Made by a program: the position numbers and the translations under genes. A stretch of DNA of 64,000 nt from Holothuria scabra. Lineage: Eukaryota > Echinodermata > Holothuroidea > Aspidochirotida > Holothuriidae. Under the pieces are notes generated by a model. The model saw nothing but the letters and a program-made list of their open reading frames with translations, was not told where the DNA came from and made no database searches. The stretch spans positions 37,995,224-38,059,223 of the forward strand of contig CM074179.1 in NCBI GenBank assembly GCA_037179385.1, read 5' to 3'. Positions 37,150 to 52,850 of the stretch are shown in pieces (position 1 is the first letter of the stretch; every line of letters starts with the position of its first letter).

Positions 37150-37150
<1 letters not shown>
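36798..37150 (+). mobile_element. TA-flanked hairpin MITE, copy C
   Basis: Almost the same sequence as copy D over its whole 353 bases, including two single-base variants not found in B. The shared flanking phrase and variants show that C and D arose from each other by duplication, not by separate insertion. Confidence 0.8.
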
Positions 37151-37151
<1 letters not shown>

Positions 37152-37189
<38 letters not shown>

Positions 37190-37190
37190 C
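37152..37190. repeat. (TA)n microsatellite
   Basis: A short TA tract between MITE copies C and D; much shorter than the tract between B and C, so the tracts change length independently of the MITE body. Confidence 0.95.
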
Positions 37191-37198
37191 ATATTTCA

Positions 37199-37550
37199 CT
37201 AATTCGGCACTAATTCGGGGGAAAGTTGTTGTTGAAAAGTCGACCGTAAGGGGAAAATTTTTTGGGGGCGAAATATAAGTTTCGCCGTAACGTTTCTACA
37301 CACTCTTTCTATATGAATACGTAAACGGACAAGGACGCCCTCCTAGATTTACAAAGTAGATACAATTACTTCAAAGTTGTCAAATTTACGGACACCTAGC
37401 TGTTAACAGGAACGGATGGCTGGCCATTGAAATAACGTTAGTTATATGTTTAGACGTTAAGGCGAATTCTTTTTACTAAGTATTTTATTGTTCTTATTTT
37501 GCACTATGTACAAGCCGATATAACAAATTCCCCTTAAGGCGGGAATTAGC

Positions 37551-37551
<1 letters not shown>
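37199..37551 (+). mobile_element. TA-flanked hairpin MITE, copy D
   Basis: Third member of the triplication; see copies B and C for the distinguishing sites. It is followed by the longest TA tract of the region. Confidence 0.8.
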
Positions 37552-37553
<2 letters not shown>

Positions 37554-37649
<96 letters not shown>

Positions 37650-37652
37650 ATA

Positions 37653-37722
<70 letters not shown>
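37554..37722. repeat. (TA)n tract with CTA and TTA interruptions
   Basis: About 170 bases, with interruptions at about 37613, 37648 and 37683, suggesting several merged or expanded tracts. Confidence 0.95.
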
Positions 37723-37723
<1 letters not shown>

Positions 37724-37943
37724 AAACGGTACAGAAACAATGATATCGGATTATGCTATGAACCAAATGGTATTAGCACCAGAGGCATACATCTTACAGT
37801 ACTTTATTATTCAAAATTCCCCTGGACGGCAATCAGGCCCTGTAGTTGGTTGGCAACCCGCAATAAAAAGCCCTAGCTACTCCCGGAATGAAGGGTACAC
37901 TCACACAAAACATAGTCAATTGTAAACACCAATAAATGGGTAT

Positions 37944-38260
37944 ATGCGCACATACTCATGTGTACACGCCCCCACCCAGGTGTCTATTTTTTCCCGCCCA
38001 ACCCGTCTGCCCCCTGTCAGCTTACCTGCGTACCTAAATAAACTGGCACATATGCACTCCTATTGGTTGGACTATATGTGGCCCTCTTTAGAACAGTTTT
38101 TACAGTATCGGTTCGAAGAATTTTTACATTATGGGTGTTTTTTTTTTTTTTTTTCTACATTAGGCCTATCGGTGGTTTTTACATTATCAGTCTTTTTTTT
38201 TTACTATCGGCTAATTTTTACATTATCGGTTTTTACACGGCCTTTAGCTTGGGAAATATG
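37944..38260 (+). repeat. CCGATAATGTAAAA repeat, copy 2
   Basis: Inverted relative to 31974-32300. It shares CTGTCAGCTTACCT, TTAGAACA, and the string of TTTTTACATTATCGG words. With copy 1 it brackets the Penelope-like element, four MITEs and the tRNA-like sequence. Confidence 0.65.
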
Positions 38261-38781
38261 AGCGTATTGCTTCTAAGTGCTTTGTCATCTTAATAGTCAA
38301 TGGGTGTACAATAAACATTCAGTCAAATCAACTTGAAGTACAATAGTCCTGTTTCATAATAGCCCTGTATTCGTATGCTGTTTCACGATTGGTTCTGAAG
38401 AGTCATATGAAAGTATTTTTTCTTCCCCAAATGCGATTTTTATTAGGAGTTACCGAACTGCCTAGTTTACCCCAAGTATACAATATTGGAGTCCTACATT
38501 ATAACATTATCATTACAAGATACTTCGAAGGGAAATAAGAAAAAAAAAATGAGATAGAGCTGTTGCCTCAAAATAAGTGTGTGCCTTTTTGAAAATGTCT
38601 TTGCTGCTTCCGAAGCAGTTGACCAGTCCTGCATTTCAGGAACCCCAAGAAATTATTTCTAGTTTATATCAAGGGGAGTCGGGGTAGAAAGGGGGGCTGA
38701 AAGGACCTGAAGCAGAAGTATTAAAGGCAGTGAAATATTTAAGAAGCAAATCCATCCCTTCACTCTCCCCCATAGCTAAGT
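38261..38781. other. No gene seen
   Basis: AT-rich spacer without a recognisable feature; a poly-A run lies at about 38541. Confidence 0.5.
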
Positions 38782-39123
38782 TTGCAGGACAGGGACCTGC
38801 ATGGTCGAGTGAGGACTGATACCAATTCAATTGTCTCTTTGCAGGACAGGGACCGGCATGGTCGAGTGAGGACTGATGCCAATTCAAATGTGTGTTTGCA
38901 GGGCAGGGACCTGCATGGTCAAGTGAGGACTGATACCAGTTCAATTGTCTCTTTGCAGGACAGGAACCTGTATGGTCGAGTGAGGACTGATGCCAATTCA
39001 ATTGTCTCTTTGCAGGGCAGGGACCTGAATTTCCGAATGAGGACTAATACTAATTCAATTGTTTTTTTGAAGGACAGGGACCTGAACGATCGAGTGAGGA
39101 CTGATGCAAATTCAAATGTGTCT
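38782..39123 (+). repeat. 57-base minisatellite, six units
   Basis: Units start TTGCAGGACAGGGACCTG at 38782, 38839, 38896, 38953, 39010 and 39067, exactly 57 bases apart. Since 57 is 19 codons, the array is open without stops on both strands: plus 38782-39213 (a 19-residue repeat containing GRVRTD) and minus 39001-38669 (a 19-residue repeat containing SSLDHAGPCPA). The last two units are the most diverged. There is no signal peptide, domain or convincing splice structure, so I call it a non-coding minisatellite, with a repeat protein exon as the alternative. Confidence 0.85.
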
Positions 39124-40979
<1,856 letters not shown>

Positions 40980-40980
40980 A

Positions 40981-41328
40981 GCGCTAATTCCCACCTTACG
41001 GGGAAGTTGTTATATCTGCGCGTACTTAGGGCGAAAAAATAATAATGAAATACATAAGAAAAAGTATTCGCCTTAACGTCTGAAAATATAAACAACGTTA
41101 TCTCAATGGCCAGCCATCCGTTCGTGTTAACAGCTAGGGGTCCGTGAATTTGACAATTTTGAAGTAATTCTATCTACTTTGTTAATCTAGGAGGGCACTC
41201 TTGTCCGTTTACGTATTCCTATAGAAAAAGTGTGTAGAAACGTTATGGCGAAACTTATATTTCGCCTAAAAAATGCTTCCCCTTAAGGTCGACTTTTCAA
41301 CAACTTTCCCCCTAAGTGCCGAATTAGT
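40981..41328 (-). mobile_element. TA-flanked hairpin MITE, copy E
   Basis: The family member in inverted orientation: it begins GCGCTAATTCCCACC and ends with the complement of CACTAATTCGGCACTTAGG. It has a shorter TIR like copy A rather than the B-D form. TA tracts lie on both sides, as with every other copy. Confidence 0.75.
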
Positions 41329-41358
41329 GATATATCTATACCAATACATATATTTATA

Positions 41359-42757
<1,399 letters not shown>

Positions 42758-42936
42758 GTTAAATTAAACCAGGATCTGTGTTATACTAAATCATAGCACT
42801 GGTTAAGTAATGCAAATCCTGGTTAAGCAATACAAATTCTGGTTGAAGTACCTAGGATTGGGGTAGTTTAACTAGGAAACTAACACCAGTGTTATGTTGG
42901 ATTAAATAGAACACCGATCCTGGTTGAATTGTTAAC
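42758..42936. mobile_element. Small foldback element with CCTGGTTAA words
   Basis: The left arm GTTAAATTAAACCAGGATC and the right arm GATCCTGGTTGAATTGTTAAC are imperfect inverted repeats that extend inwards to TGTGTTA/AACACCG. Between them are direct repeats of CTGGTTAAG. About 180 bases, non-coding, MITE-like. Confidence 0.6.
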
Positions 42937-43049
42937 TAAAATAATCAATTGTTGTTCCCTATGCTGGAATGAACTCCTGGTGGGATCCTATCAATGTAAA
43001 GTGCTCGACTTTCAGTTTTCTTTTTTCATCCTTATGCCCTTTAAAAGTG

Positions 43050-43650
43050 TGATCAGCTGTCTGAGGGGTTCAGTTTTTCAAAACTTTCTGTACGATCCAC
43101 CCAACTGATGTTGGCGCTCCGCTTAGATTGTCTTTCGAGCAAAATAACATTTTTCGGGCAAAAATGTTCTGCCGAAATGCTACCATACGCCTATGGGCTA
43201 ACGGATTATTAGCTCAAACCAGCTCAAAGAGCCGTTTGAGCTATTGTGATCCATCTGCCACCGTCACTCTGTCTATCTGTCTATCTATCATGTCTGTTCA
43301 CAATTGCCTTTAATGCTCTCAGGGGCACCTTTGGTGACGAATTGTAACGAAACTTGGACACATTGGTCATTGGACGTATGGGTACATTTTGTGTTTAAAA
43401 AAATGAGGTCAAAGGTCATCTAGGGGTCATAAGCGGGTGTTTTGTGAATACTGTTTTGAAGTGTCACTTCTCCCGCAAATAGTGCTCAAGGTCCTTGAAA
43501 GTTGGCCATAATATTCCTCAGCTGGTGGTTGTTGAATCTTGTACTTTACTTGCTATTCCAAGGTCATTCGAGGTCACTGAGGTCATAGGTGTAAATATTT
43601 TGAAATGCTCTTTTCTCCTAGATGTATTGCAAACTTGTCCTCAAAATTGT
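43050..43650 (+). repeat. Dispersed repeat with AGGTCA half-sites
   Basis: Starts with CTGAGGGGTTCAG and GGCGCTCCGCTTAGA phrases related to 16258 and 56800, then contains a TCTGTCTATC simple repeat and a block with GAGGTCAAAGGTCATC (about 43406-43421) and AAGGTCATTCGAGGTCACTG followed by AGGTCATAGG (43560-43589). Non-coding. Confidence 0.45.
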
Positions 43651-46029
43651 TCTGATGGGTAGCTGGCTTGTGCTGGTTACAAATTGTTTGTCTTTTTTGG
43701 ATAAGTAGTAATTTTGACACCTTTTTGACAAGTTTTGTGTCACCACTCTATTTCTACCAGTCTCAAAAATTCAGTGTTTCCTATTGAACTGAACTCTCTT
43801 TAAAACTGTCTGGGTGCAAGATTGTCAATCATGCCAGGTTGATTAGGTTGGTGTGAACAGATCTTGTTTGATGAGAACAGTAGTTTTATCATGGTTTTAT
43901 TGTGAGTGCATGCAGGGGCTTTGTAGATATGCTCAACTTCAGGAGGATGAATAACAGTACTTGCTAAGTAAGGGTAGAGTCACCTTACACTCTTTCTAAA
44001 CTAGACCTGCTTGAAGTAAGGATGAAGAAGGTCAATTTTTTCTTGTGTTCAGAAAGGAAGCTCTTGCTTACTAATTGTGTTATCATAGCTCTATAAACTT
44101 GCTTTCTTCCTTGCTAACTAGACTTCCTGGTTTGTGTAAAAATAGAAATCAATGCAGCTGAGACTTCTCATTTTAAGGCTGCACCTTAGAGAGAGGTACT
44201 CATTCTAAAAAGTATTAAGTTCCTTGTTATTTTTCCTGAGAGAAATTAAGACATTCTAAATTGTGGGTACATCTGTTCAAGAAATAATCGCCATGTATGC
44301 CAAGTACAGTCCCTACAGTGATTAGAATATCCATTGCTTGGGGAGTGACTTTCTTGGTATTGGAAGTCGTCACTGTGCATTAATTCAACAGGTTTGAGCC
44401 ATCAGCACCAATTGTGCCCTAGTAATTACTTTGTGCCAAATGTAGACATTTCTAAGATTGGGGGACTCGAATAAAGCACCGGACCCCGCGATTCACCTCC
44501 CCTCTGGCTCCTCTCCTGTGCCTGTTCCTTGTCAACGGCAAAATTAGCATACGAAGGGTCTCGAAAATCCCCTTAAATTTTCATATCTAAGACTCTCATC
44601 TTCACATAATACCTTTGACCTGTGGCCTGAAGCACTTTGGCTGTCCTGGCAAGCCATAAATATTTGTTAAGGTGGCTGGGTGATTTTCGTCGCAAGCTTC
44701 TCTTTTCCTGTCCCCAAATTATTTCAAACTCTTTTTTTTTTGTACGAATAATTTCTCCTTGGTTCAAAAACTTATCTCTTCCGTAGTGAAGTCCTTCAAG
44801 TGTGCTTTACTACGTCACATCTGCTTTCGTTTGTATTCCATAGTCTCATATGAGACAACAAAACACGTCCAGAGTGGCAGCATCAGTGCTTCCAATGATC
44901 GCGGTGCAGAAAATATGCAATTTTTTCTTCATTTGGTCAAAGTGTTTTGATTGCTTACCTTAACCTTTGTATGGGAACAAAGGGGGGTTTAATGGAAGTA
45001 TGTAACTAACCCCTCACTTCTCTCTCTTCTATTACTGATTTGGTTTGACAATGTAACTCAAGTGTTGGCATTTTTATATTTTAATTAAGGGAGTTCTTTC
45101 AGTACAAACAATCCTCAGAATAATCCAACGAGAAAATCAAGAAATTTAAAACTTACAAATACCTTCCACTTGAACATCACGGTTTCATGTAGAATATGAC
45201 CAAAGAAAAAAAAAAAAAAAACGAGCAGGCCAGTGTCACCACCAAAATGTCCAAGAGGACTATGTGACGTAGGATGATGTCAGTTAAGTCCCCCGAAACG
45301 TTTCCGATGACTTAATCTAATAAATACAGCCAAGACATGGTAGGTGGCATTTAGCCGCCTCCTTTCTGATACCCTATAAAAGAACATATATGTTTCTTTA
45401 CAATGTAATGTATGTAGACCAAATTGCACATAAGTACACCCAGTTTTTCAAAATAGTTCACGGGGGGGGGGGGTTCGCCCCTCGGCTCCGGAACACCCTT
45501 CCATTTAAATCCCGACCCTAGGACAACAATCACATAAAATAAACAAAACATAAAATATTTTGACAAAAACAACACAAACGATAACACAAACGGGGCATTA
45601 CATTTCATAAAAGGACGCCCATTTTTCCTCAAAAGAAAGGGTGCCACCTTTTCATCTATAACATCATCAACGGTCAACGACATACCGGTACCGCTTGTCG
45701 TCTTCAGCTGTTTGGAGGGACATCCCCCTCGCCACCACAGACAGGCAAAAATAAAAAAAAAATGTTGAAATACATTGTTAAGGATAAAGGTACTCTGATA
45801 AAGGAAAAATACAATAAAAAAGCAGAGAACATTGGTAACAAAGAAAAATGTATATAACATAACTTAGAGAAGAAAACACGAACTGATATATTGCGTCAAT
45901 GATTACAATCGACTTGTTTATTTTCTTTTCCTTCCAAGAAAGCCAACTGCAATTCTCATGCAAACCTCAAAAACCGTTACCATTTAAGATAAGGGGGGGG
46001 GGGGGGGGGTAAATGCCAAAAAAAAAATT
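43651..46029. other. No gene supported
   Basis: Contains a minus-strand ORF at 45351-45860, hydrophobic and AT-rich without a recognisable domain, poly-A at 45208, and poly-G runs at 45463 and 45992. Around 45270-45305, GGATGATGTCAG then CCCCGAAACG faintly recalls the hammerhead-type end of Penelope-like elements, but the core is not conserved. Confidence 0.45.
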
Positions 46030-46345
46030 CATACGTAAAAGAAAGAACTAAATTTACATAATTTGGTGAAATTTCCATTTAAATTTGATATGCATTTCTT
46101 GAGATATCAGGAAATAATGGAATTGTTGAGCAGAAAGTTTGTCTTAAATTTTAAAGACAAACAAAATACTGTCGATTGATATCAGGACATGGTGTAATGT
46201 GTGATTGATTCAAGTTTATTTTTTGTTGAAAATGTGACACCTTTACCTGCTCATATCCTGAGAACCACCCATCGGATATCAATGAAAATTCCACTGTTCC
46301 ACTGTTTAGAATAAATACCCTTCTAACATAACAAAGCTTGATATG
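46030..46345 (+). repeat. Dispersed repeat family, copy 2
   Basis: Related in order and orientation to 20541-21010 (GAAATTTCCATTTAAATTTG, GAGATAT, TGTTGAGCAGAAAG, CATCGGATAT, ACCCTTCTAAC). Several hundred bases, highly diverged, non-coding. Confidence 0.5.
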
Positions 46346-48119
46346 CCCTTCAAACCTATTAAAGGATTTGTAAGCATTTTGAAATATTTATTTTAACGGT
46401 ATTTGTTTTCGCTATCGACGTTTAATAAGCATATATAACTCATGTAACCTTACACATTTAATTACAGTCGCACATGAGAGATGGTGGGAACATTATGAGA
46501 CAACATGAGAAGAACAGTATCGATCATCATTTTGTCTTTAAAATTTGATTTGTGGTTTTTGAGAAGACGCTATCATCGCTACAGCTAAAAAAAAAATAAA
46601 AGGCGGGTGACTGTGTCTGGTACAGTGTTGGAGAGATGAAAAGTAACAAGACGTTATTTTAATCGTTAATACGTCTTTAAGACAAAATGAATTGACCCTT
46701 TATCAAAAGAGTGAACACACCATGCAGTACCTTACTTTTAGAGTAGAACGTATGCATAAAAATGCGTGTTTTAACCCATTGCCAAACAAAGCATCGGTGA
46801 ATGAAGGGGTCACTTGACGGTGATTGCTGGGACTGAACATATTATTCAGGCAGGATCGGTTTTCTTGTTTATACATTGATTTTACATTATCGAACAATTA
46901 GACCGTAACAACGAACTTTGATATAGAAGACATCGACACCCAACGGGGTGTGCCAAAAAACACCAGTTACGTCATAGCCAATCCCCAAGAACCGTGGGGC
47001 TGATAAATGAAGCATATCTAAGATAGTTTTACAAGGTTGGTTGAGGCAGGGAGTTCCAACAACTCCCTGGTTTTGGTGGCATACATTGAGTAAAGCGTGC
47101 AAAAACTTCTCTTCTCCAATAATGAAATGAACATAGCTGTCCTAACAATCTGACAATGAAACTTCTTCATTTCCGCAAACAAAGGCACGCATGTAAAAAG
47201 TGGGACCACAGCTGAAATAATAAGGACTTATTCCATCCCAGTATCTTTTATTCCTATTATCCCAAGGAAAATCCTATAATATCCGAGGAATTGACAGACT
47301 GGGAATTCGAACATGGAGCTTTGATTAGGACTCTAAGTGACAGTGAAAGCACAAAATGAAGTTTTCTTGCAAATTCTTTGCCTTTTATTCTTTGCTTTTC
47401 ATGTTAAAGAAATGGTAAATGTTAACATCAATTTGTGGTACGAGAACAGTTGAACTCAAATGCAGTAACTCAGTGTTACTTATTGATCGTTCTACTTAAA
47501 ATTTCTCCATGATATATAGGCAGCGGGCCGTACACGAAAAAGTGCTTTCGTTTTTAACTTTCGTGACGCACATCTGAGGGTCGGCATTAAAATTACCCAC
47601 GAAGGTCAATTTTAACCTTGTGAACATAATATCAACTACCACAAGCGAATGAGTTGGCCTACGAAGAGAAATTTGAGGGTGAATTGTTGGCTTTTTGTGG
47701 CCAACATTCATTGTATATACCAGTTCCACGAATTTTCTGACACGTACGAAAATCTATACAATGCCGTGCACAGTGCACAGTGCCGTGGTCGGTGAAATTG
47801 ATAGGGATAACCTTTTATTTCAATTAATTGACGGGAGGGGAAAAACAGGGGAGTAGGACGACTTTCCCTTCCTCTGAGGAAAAGGTTGAATAAATCAGGA
47901 ACAGCTAGGGACGAGAAAGGATAGTGAAGAAGGAAAATGAAATAGAAGAAAACAAGAATAAGAATTTGGAATAGAAAAGAGGAAGAAAATAAACACACAT
48001 GACATGAAAAACAAGAAACAGAGAGAAGAGATGCGTCCAGTAAGGATAACAATAGATGATTCTCATGATATTGTTCAGTCAAGTCTGGTTTGCAGTTGAG
48101 TTATGAGAGAGTAAATAGC
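46346..48119. other. No gene seen
   Basis: Short ORFs only. A purine-rich stretch lies at 47925-48030. Confidence 0.5.
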
Positions 48120-48540
48120 CGATTGCATGGTCAAGTGTTTAAAGCATCCGACTTCCAAGTCAGGGGAGGATATGGGAGGACGGGGGGGGGGGGCTTATGG
48201 CCCCAGCCCTCCCTTTACGCCCCATTAGCAATAAAACATATAGCAAATTAGTAGTGCAGCTCCCTCACACCCCTGTTTTCTCTTAGGTCAGCCCCCTTTT
48301 TTGAATGTGAGGATCCGCGCCTGGACTTGGAGTTGGGAGGTCGGGAGTTCGAGTCTTAATCGGCCGGGTCATACTGAAGACTGTAAAAAAACACCTACTG
48401 CCATTGTGCTTGGTGCTCAACATAAAGCAGGAAAAACAAGCCAGTTAGTCACAACTGGAAAAAGGGTAGGCCGTGGCGGTTCGACTTAAACCAATTATTG
48501 GCTAGAAACTGGCCATATAGGCCGTCACGTAAAACTCCGT
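48120..48540 (+). mobile_element. tRNA-derived SINE interrupted by another repeat
   Basis: The SINE head (TGCATGGTCAAGTG, CATCCGACTTCC) stops near 48163. After about 165 bases carrying poly-G and GGATCCGCGCCTG the SINE resumes at TTGGGAGGTCGGGAGTTCG (B box), continues with CGGCCGGGTCATACTGAAG and ends with the shared tail (TTGGCTAGAAACTGG). The middle part is best read as a later insertion into the SINE. Confidence 0.6.
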
Positions 48541-48746
48541 CCATCTAACCAACTTGAGAGGATAGGCAGTAAATGGATGGACAGGCCTTATAATTACGGC
48601 CAGGCAGAACTTAATTCCCATTAAGACCTTTTCTCCAAATTAACCAAAAGGTTTTCTACAATTAAAGTTCTTGATTTTGAAATATTTTGTCTAAAAAGGA
48701 CAATAAAATTTGGGAAAACTTTTGAAATGTCATCTGGGTCTGCGGG

Positions 48747-49560
48747 TCTGAGGGGTCGCGAGTTTTCAAAATTTTGTATGCTCTCTGCGCCAATTGAAGA
48801 TAGTCTTTCGAGAAAGACTCCATATTCCAGGCAGGGAACTGAGCTTTGGCCTACCGTAGTCAAATGTTCTCATCCACACCTATCATCAGACACCTTTCAA
48901 CCCTGTCAGTTGAGTAGTCTGTGTAGACGTATTCTTCCTAATAAAAGTTCCATATTTGTAATTATTAGGCCTAGTTTTAAATAGGCAATTTTTACGCGCG
49001 CTCTGCACCCTCTAAACTGCAAATATTAATGCAGTAAGTGGTGGCTCATTAAGCATTCAGTGGTAAACTTTTCCGAGCCGCTTCAGTGCCGTTTCCATAA
49101 ATTTTTCTTCAATTTGGGCTTTTAAATTTTTGTCTAAAAAAAGCAACAAAGTGTCGTAAGCTTTTTGAATGTCACCAAGAACTTCAGCATTAATCCCCAC
49201 TCCTTAGATAACATTATGTAAAAACAATGAACTTAAGTCGACATGCTATCTCAGATATATGCTAATAGGAAACGTAGATTCTTCGATTGTCCCCCAAATA
49301 TTCAAATTTCCTTACATTTCCTTAAACTTCCTTTCCTCTCTGCAATAAAAGCTCCATATTTACAAATGTGTAAAGAGACCCAAATTTTCGGGGCGCTCAG
49401 CGCGCCCCAAATTACGTTCCTAATACAGTGTCATATTTTTTTTTTTTTTTGAAAGAAGTTATTCTTGCTCGAAGGAAAAAAAGGGGGAAAAAATTAGCGT
49501 AAAATGTACCTTTTGGTAGGGTGAGGTGCATGGTCCAAAACTGTTTCGCCCCTCTCCCAC
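48747..49560 (+). repeat. Dispersed ~1 kb repeat, copy 2
   Basis: Same orientation and word order as 16258-17337 (CTGAGGGGTCGCGAG, AAGATAGTCTTTCGAG, CCTACCGTAGTCAAATG, TTTCAACCCTGTCAGTTG, GACATGCTATCT). It is shorter owing to deletions. Non-coding. Confidence 0.6.
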
Positions 49561-52500
49561 TTTCATATTGCTGCCTGTTTTTAAGTTGATGGAAACTAGA
49601 CAGATCCCAAACGGTGTAGGTATTACAAAATTATATTTTACTGCTGGCAAAACCAAATCTTTTTAGAATTTTTCAAAATAAAAATATGGAAACCATATCA
49701 AGTTGACTCGGTATTCAGTGAAACTTTGGTCAATTGAATCTGGACATTTCTGCTGGGTATACACCTACAAGAGAAAAAAAACTACTTTCTCCTAATTCAA
49801 ATGAGCAATATTTCACATCAGCAACTTTTCATTGCCCCTTGACCGCATGCGGGACATCGAATCCAGATCGAGTAGCGCTTGCAATGACCTTCCGTATATC
49901 TTTGCCGCACCCGCATCAGGTTCAAACGAGTTTCAAGGATTGATTTGTATCTGACTATAGAATCGAATTCAAATGAACTTGTACCAAGGAAGTCGGTCCA
50001 ATCTTAGTAAAGTTATGCCCAACTGAAACTAATCCTTAAAAATGCGGAAATAGAATGTAAAAATTTCCTGACCAATTTTTCAAGTTGATATATTTAAAAA
50101 AAAAACATATCGGGTACCGTCATTTCATGTTCCGAATTAATTAACATGGAAGCACTAAGTTACTAACAAGTATTGAGCCTATAGGTCCATCATCTTGAAA
50201 GGCCTACTTTCAACAGTAAGGCACACCTATTCAAAGTTGGTTTGGATTGTGAAAACTTTGTAAAAATACACAAAGGCGTACGGGAAGACATCTTCAAGAA
50301 GAAGCGGATCCTGTTTGCCGCGAACTGAATATTTTTCAAGTCCTATTTTGCCCGGCCGCATGTCAACACGGTCCGCTGCAGGCCGAACTGACTACTGCAG
50401 GCTACCCCCTTGCCCTAAAAACATTTAAGTGTCAGTGCCCTGAAATAAGCACTTTCCGGCTCTGGGAGAAGTGCAGTCCCCCTATCCCCATCTGAAAGGC
50501 CTATGCCTGGTAGTATGAAAAATACCCAGGTCTGTTTGCGATTTTCTATTGAAAAACCAGCCCCTGTCTAAAGCCCTCGGCCATGTCATGACGTCCAGCC
50601 TCCGGGGGCATGAACTTCTGATGAGATTTTCTGCCAGAAAGATCAAAATTTTGAAATATGGCTACTTCGTCGAGTGTCACAACAAGCATTTCACCGGGAA
50701 AGGGCCGATGGCTTTTACAAAATGTGGTCAGTGTACCGTATTCAGTTTGGCACTAGTACTGAGCTCATATTGGGACCAGAAAATTAAGTACACGAAATCC
50801 GATATTTTTTGGAAGGTAAACCATTCCCAGCCGCTAATAACAGCTCGACCACCAAATTTTAAATAAGTTTGTAGCGGTTTACGATTTTTAGATAGCAGGT
50901 AAGTTACTGTTAAGCCGAATTAAAGCTACAACTATTCACCTATAACTTGAGAGTCAACACGCCCCCAGATGACAGCGCCTATTAGAGCCTATTACACGAA
51001 ATACAGCTTGGTGACATTCTCGCCCGTATTCGTATTGTTCACCTTCCAGATTTCGTCGTTCCTCGATACAAAAATGATACTAGATGGGTTGAAGGGTATT
51101 ATTCTTTTTTTCAGAGATCGGAGTGACGCAGATTATACAATTTGGATCGGTATCCAGCTCGAGTTACTCATTCGCAGTTAACGTTACGCGCGAAACCGAC
51201 GTAGCAGGGACATATACAGTTCCTCGTTCGCGACAAAGTGTCCTTTTTATTTCCACATCTTTTTACCTTTTTTAATCCCACGTACCAAAAATAGCATAAA
51301 AATTTGTTTAATTTTTCATAAATTTTACATTAAAGCGCAATTCAGATAGTTAAAGTGCCTTTAGAACATGAACAGAGGCTGCAGTTGCAGTTTTAGTACC
51401 ATTTGAGGAAAAGTTTACTTGAACGTGGAAGTTGTGTGTCTATCTCACCTTCGCCAGATTTTGAATTTTAAGGAATATTTTTACTTATTTTTTCTTGATC
51501 CATAGGCCAAACGGATCGCTTGTGGTAATTGCATGGGTTATTATTTCATCTTTTCCCATCGATTCGTATTTTTTTCAATCAGACCCTCCGAAGTGCGTCA
51601 CGAAGTAACACGAAAAGGCAGGGCAGAGTTTGGTCTAATACGGACTAAACTAACTTCGTGACTCATTTCTTCAGCTTTAGTACGAACTTCAGTTGTCAGT
51701 ACCGCACGCGAAGGGTGCCGACATTTTGAAGACAAACTTTCTCAGTAAACTTGATGACGAACTCAGAAGAAGTGGTACATAAATTTTCCAGACCACGAGA
51801 ACACAAGCTCTTGATACAGATCCAGTCGCCCGAAATATAGCCAAAAGCGATGGCTTGCTGAACTAACAACAGATTTTGGACGTGGTATTTAGGTCGAGAA
51901 ATGTGGGGTTCTGCTAATTAAACTTTAAAATATTTAGCTTATTTTAAGAAAGGTTAAAGAAAGTGTAGAGTGCCACTGTCGGTTGGAGAGGAATGAATTC
52001 TAAATATTGCGGCCAAAACACGTGCCACATTTAAGAAGATTATCATTTCAGAAAAATTTCGAATTGGATTTTTCTGTTTATTTACCTTTGTAGTAACACC
52101 GCCTTTTTGTCATTGTCCTCGGGTAGATACGCTATTGAAACAAAGGCCACATATATTGTAATTGCATTTGTCTGCATTTCTCCTGTATAAACTGATAAAT
52201 ATCTTCATGAATATTTATTCTTTGCCGCACTTTGCACACATATTGCGTACCTTATTTTAGTTAAACTCTAAACTAAGATTACACAATAATAGTTGGACCC
52301 TCAGTGTAGCCTAAGAAATTCTTACGGTACGACCCGTAGGCAGTGTTTAACTTATAACGAATGGAGCATACGGAAATGATATTTAGCCTTAGAGTAATTA
52401 AATACCATTTGAAATATGGATGCACAACATATGTGTTCACCAAATGTTAACCCATTGATATAAATGAAAAAGACAGCTGTTCTTCTTCAAAAACCACATG

Positions 52501-52850
52501 ACCCGCGAATCAGACATTTGGCCTGGGATCCTTGATTGAGAGTAGCGTTACAACACACATTATGACAACTTGCACTGAATATCAAACAATTTTCCTGCTG
52601 GCTGATGGAAGAAGGCAGAGAATTACAGGGTGGCTATTTTGGAGATTAATAGGTGAAGTAAAGATTTGCTGTTATGTATTCATTTAATTGATGGAGTGTG
52701 GTACTTATAATGCGTCATGGGTATGATCTTCCTTTCCTTTTCCAGTCAGTCACACCGTTTGTCTTCTCCAGCAATTGGTGTGATCGAAAATATTCCCATG
52801 CAAAAATCTTCTATAGATTTATACAGCAAAAATTCTTGAGAAAAAGATTA
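49561..52850. other. No gene supported
   Basis: ORFs at 50549-50866 and 50969-51181 show no recognisable domain. An inverted repeat GTCACGAAGT/ACTTCGTGAC lies at about 51598-51662 with a 45-base loop. Confidence 0.45.

Noticed and set aside
45270..45310. A hammerhead-ribozyme-like motif (GGATGATG ... CCGAAACG)
   Set aside because: The invariant CUGAUGA core is not matched and stem II does not pair well.
45351..45860. A 169-codon minus-strand ORF, one of the longest in the window
   Set aside because: Hydrophobic, AT-driven composition, crosses homopolymer runs, no recognisable domain, no splice or promoter support.
50615..50650. CTGATGAGA followed by CAGAAAG as a hammerhead core
   Set aside because: The GAA segment is not placed after a paired stem II and no flanking stem was found.
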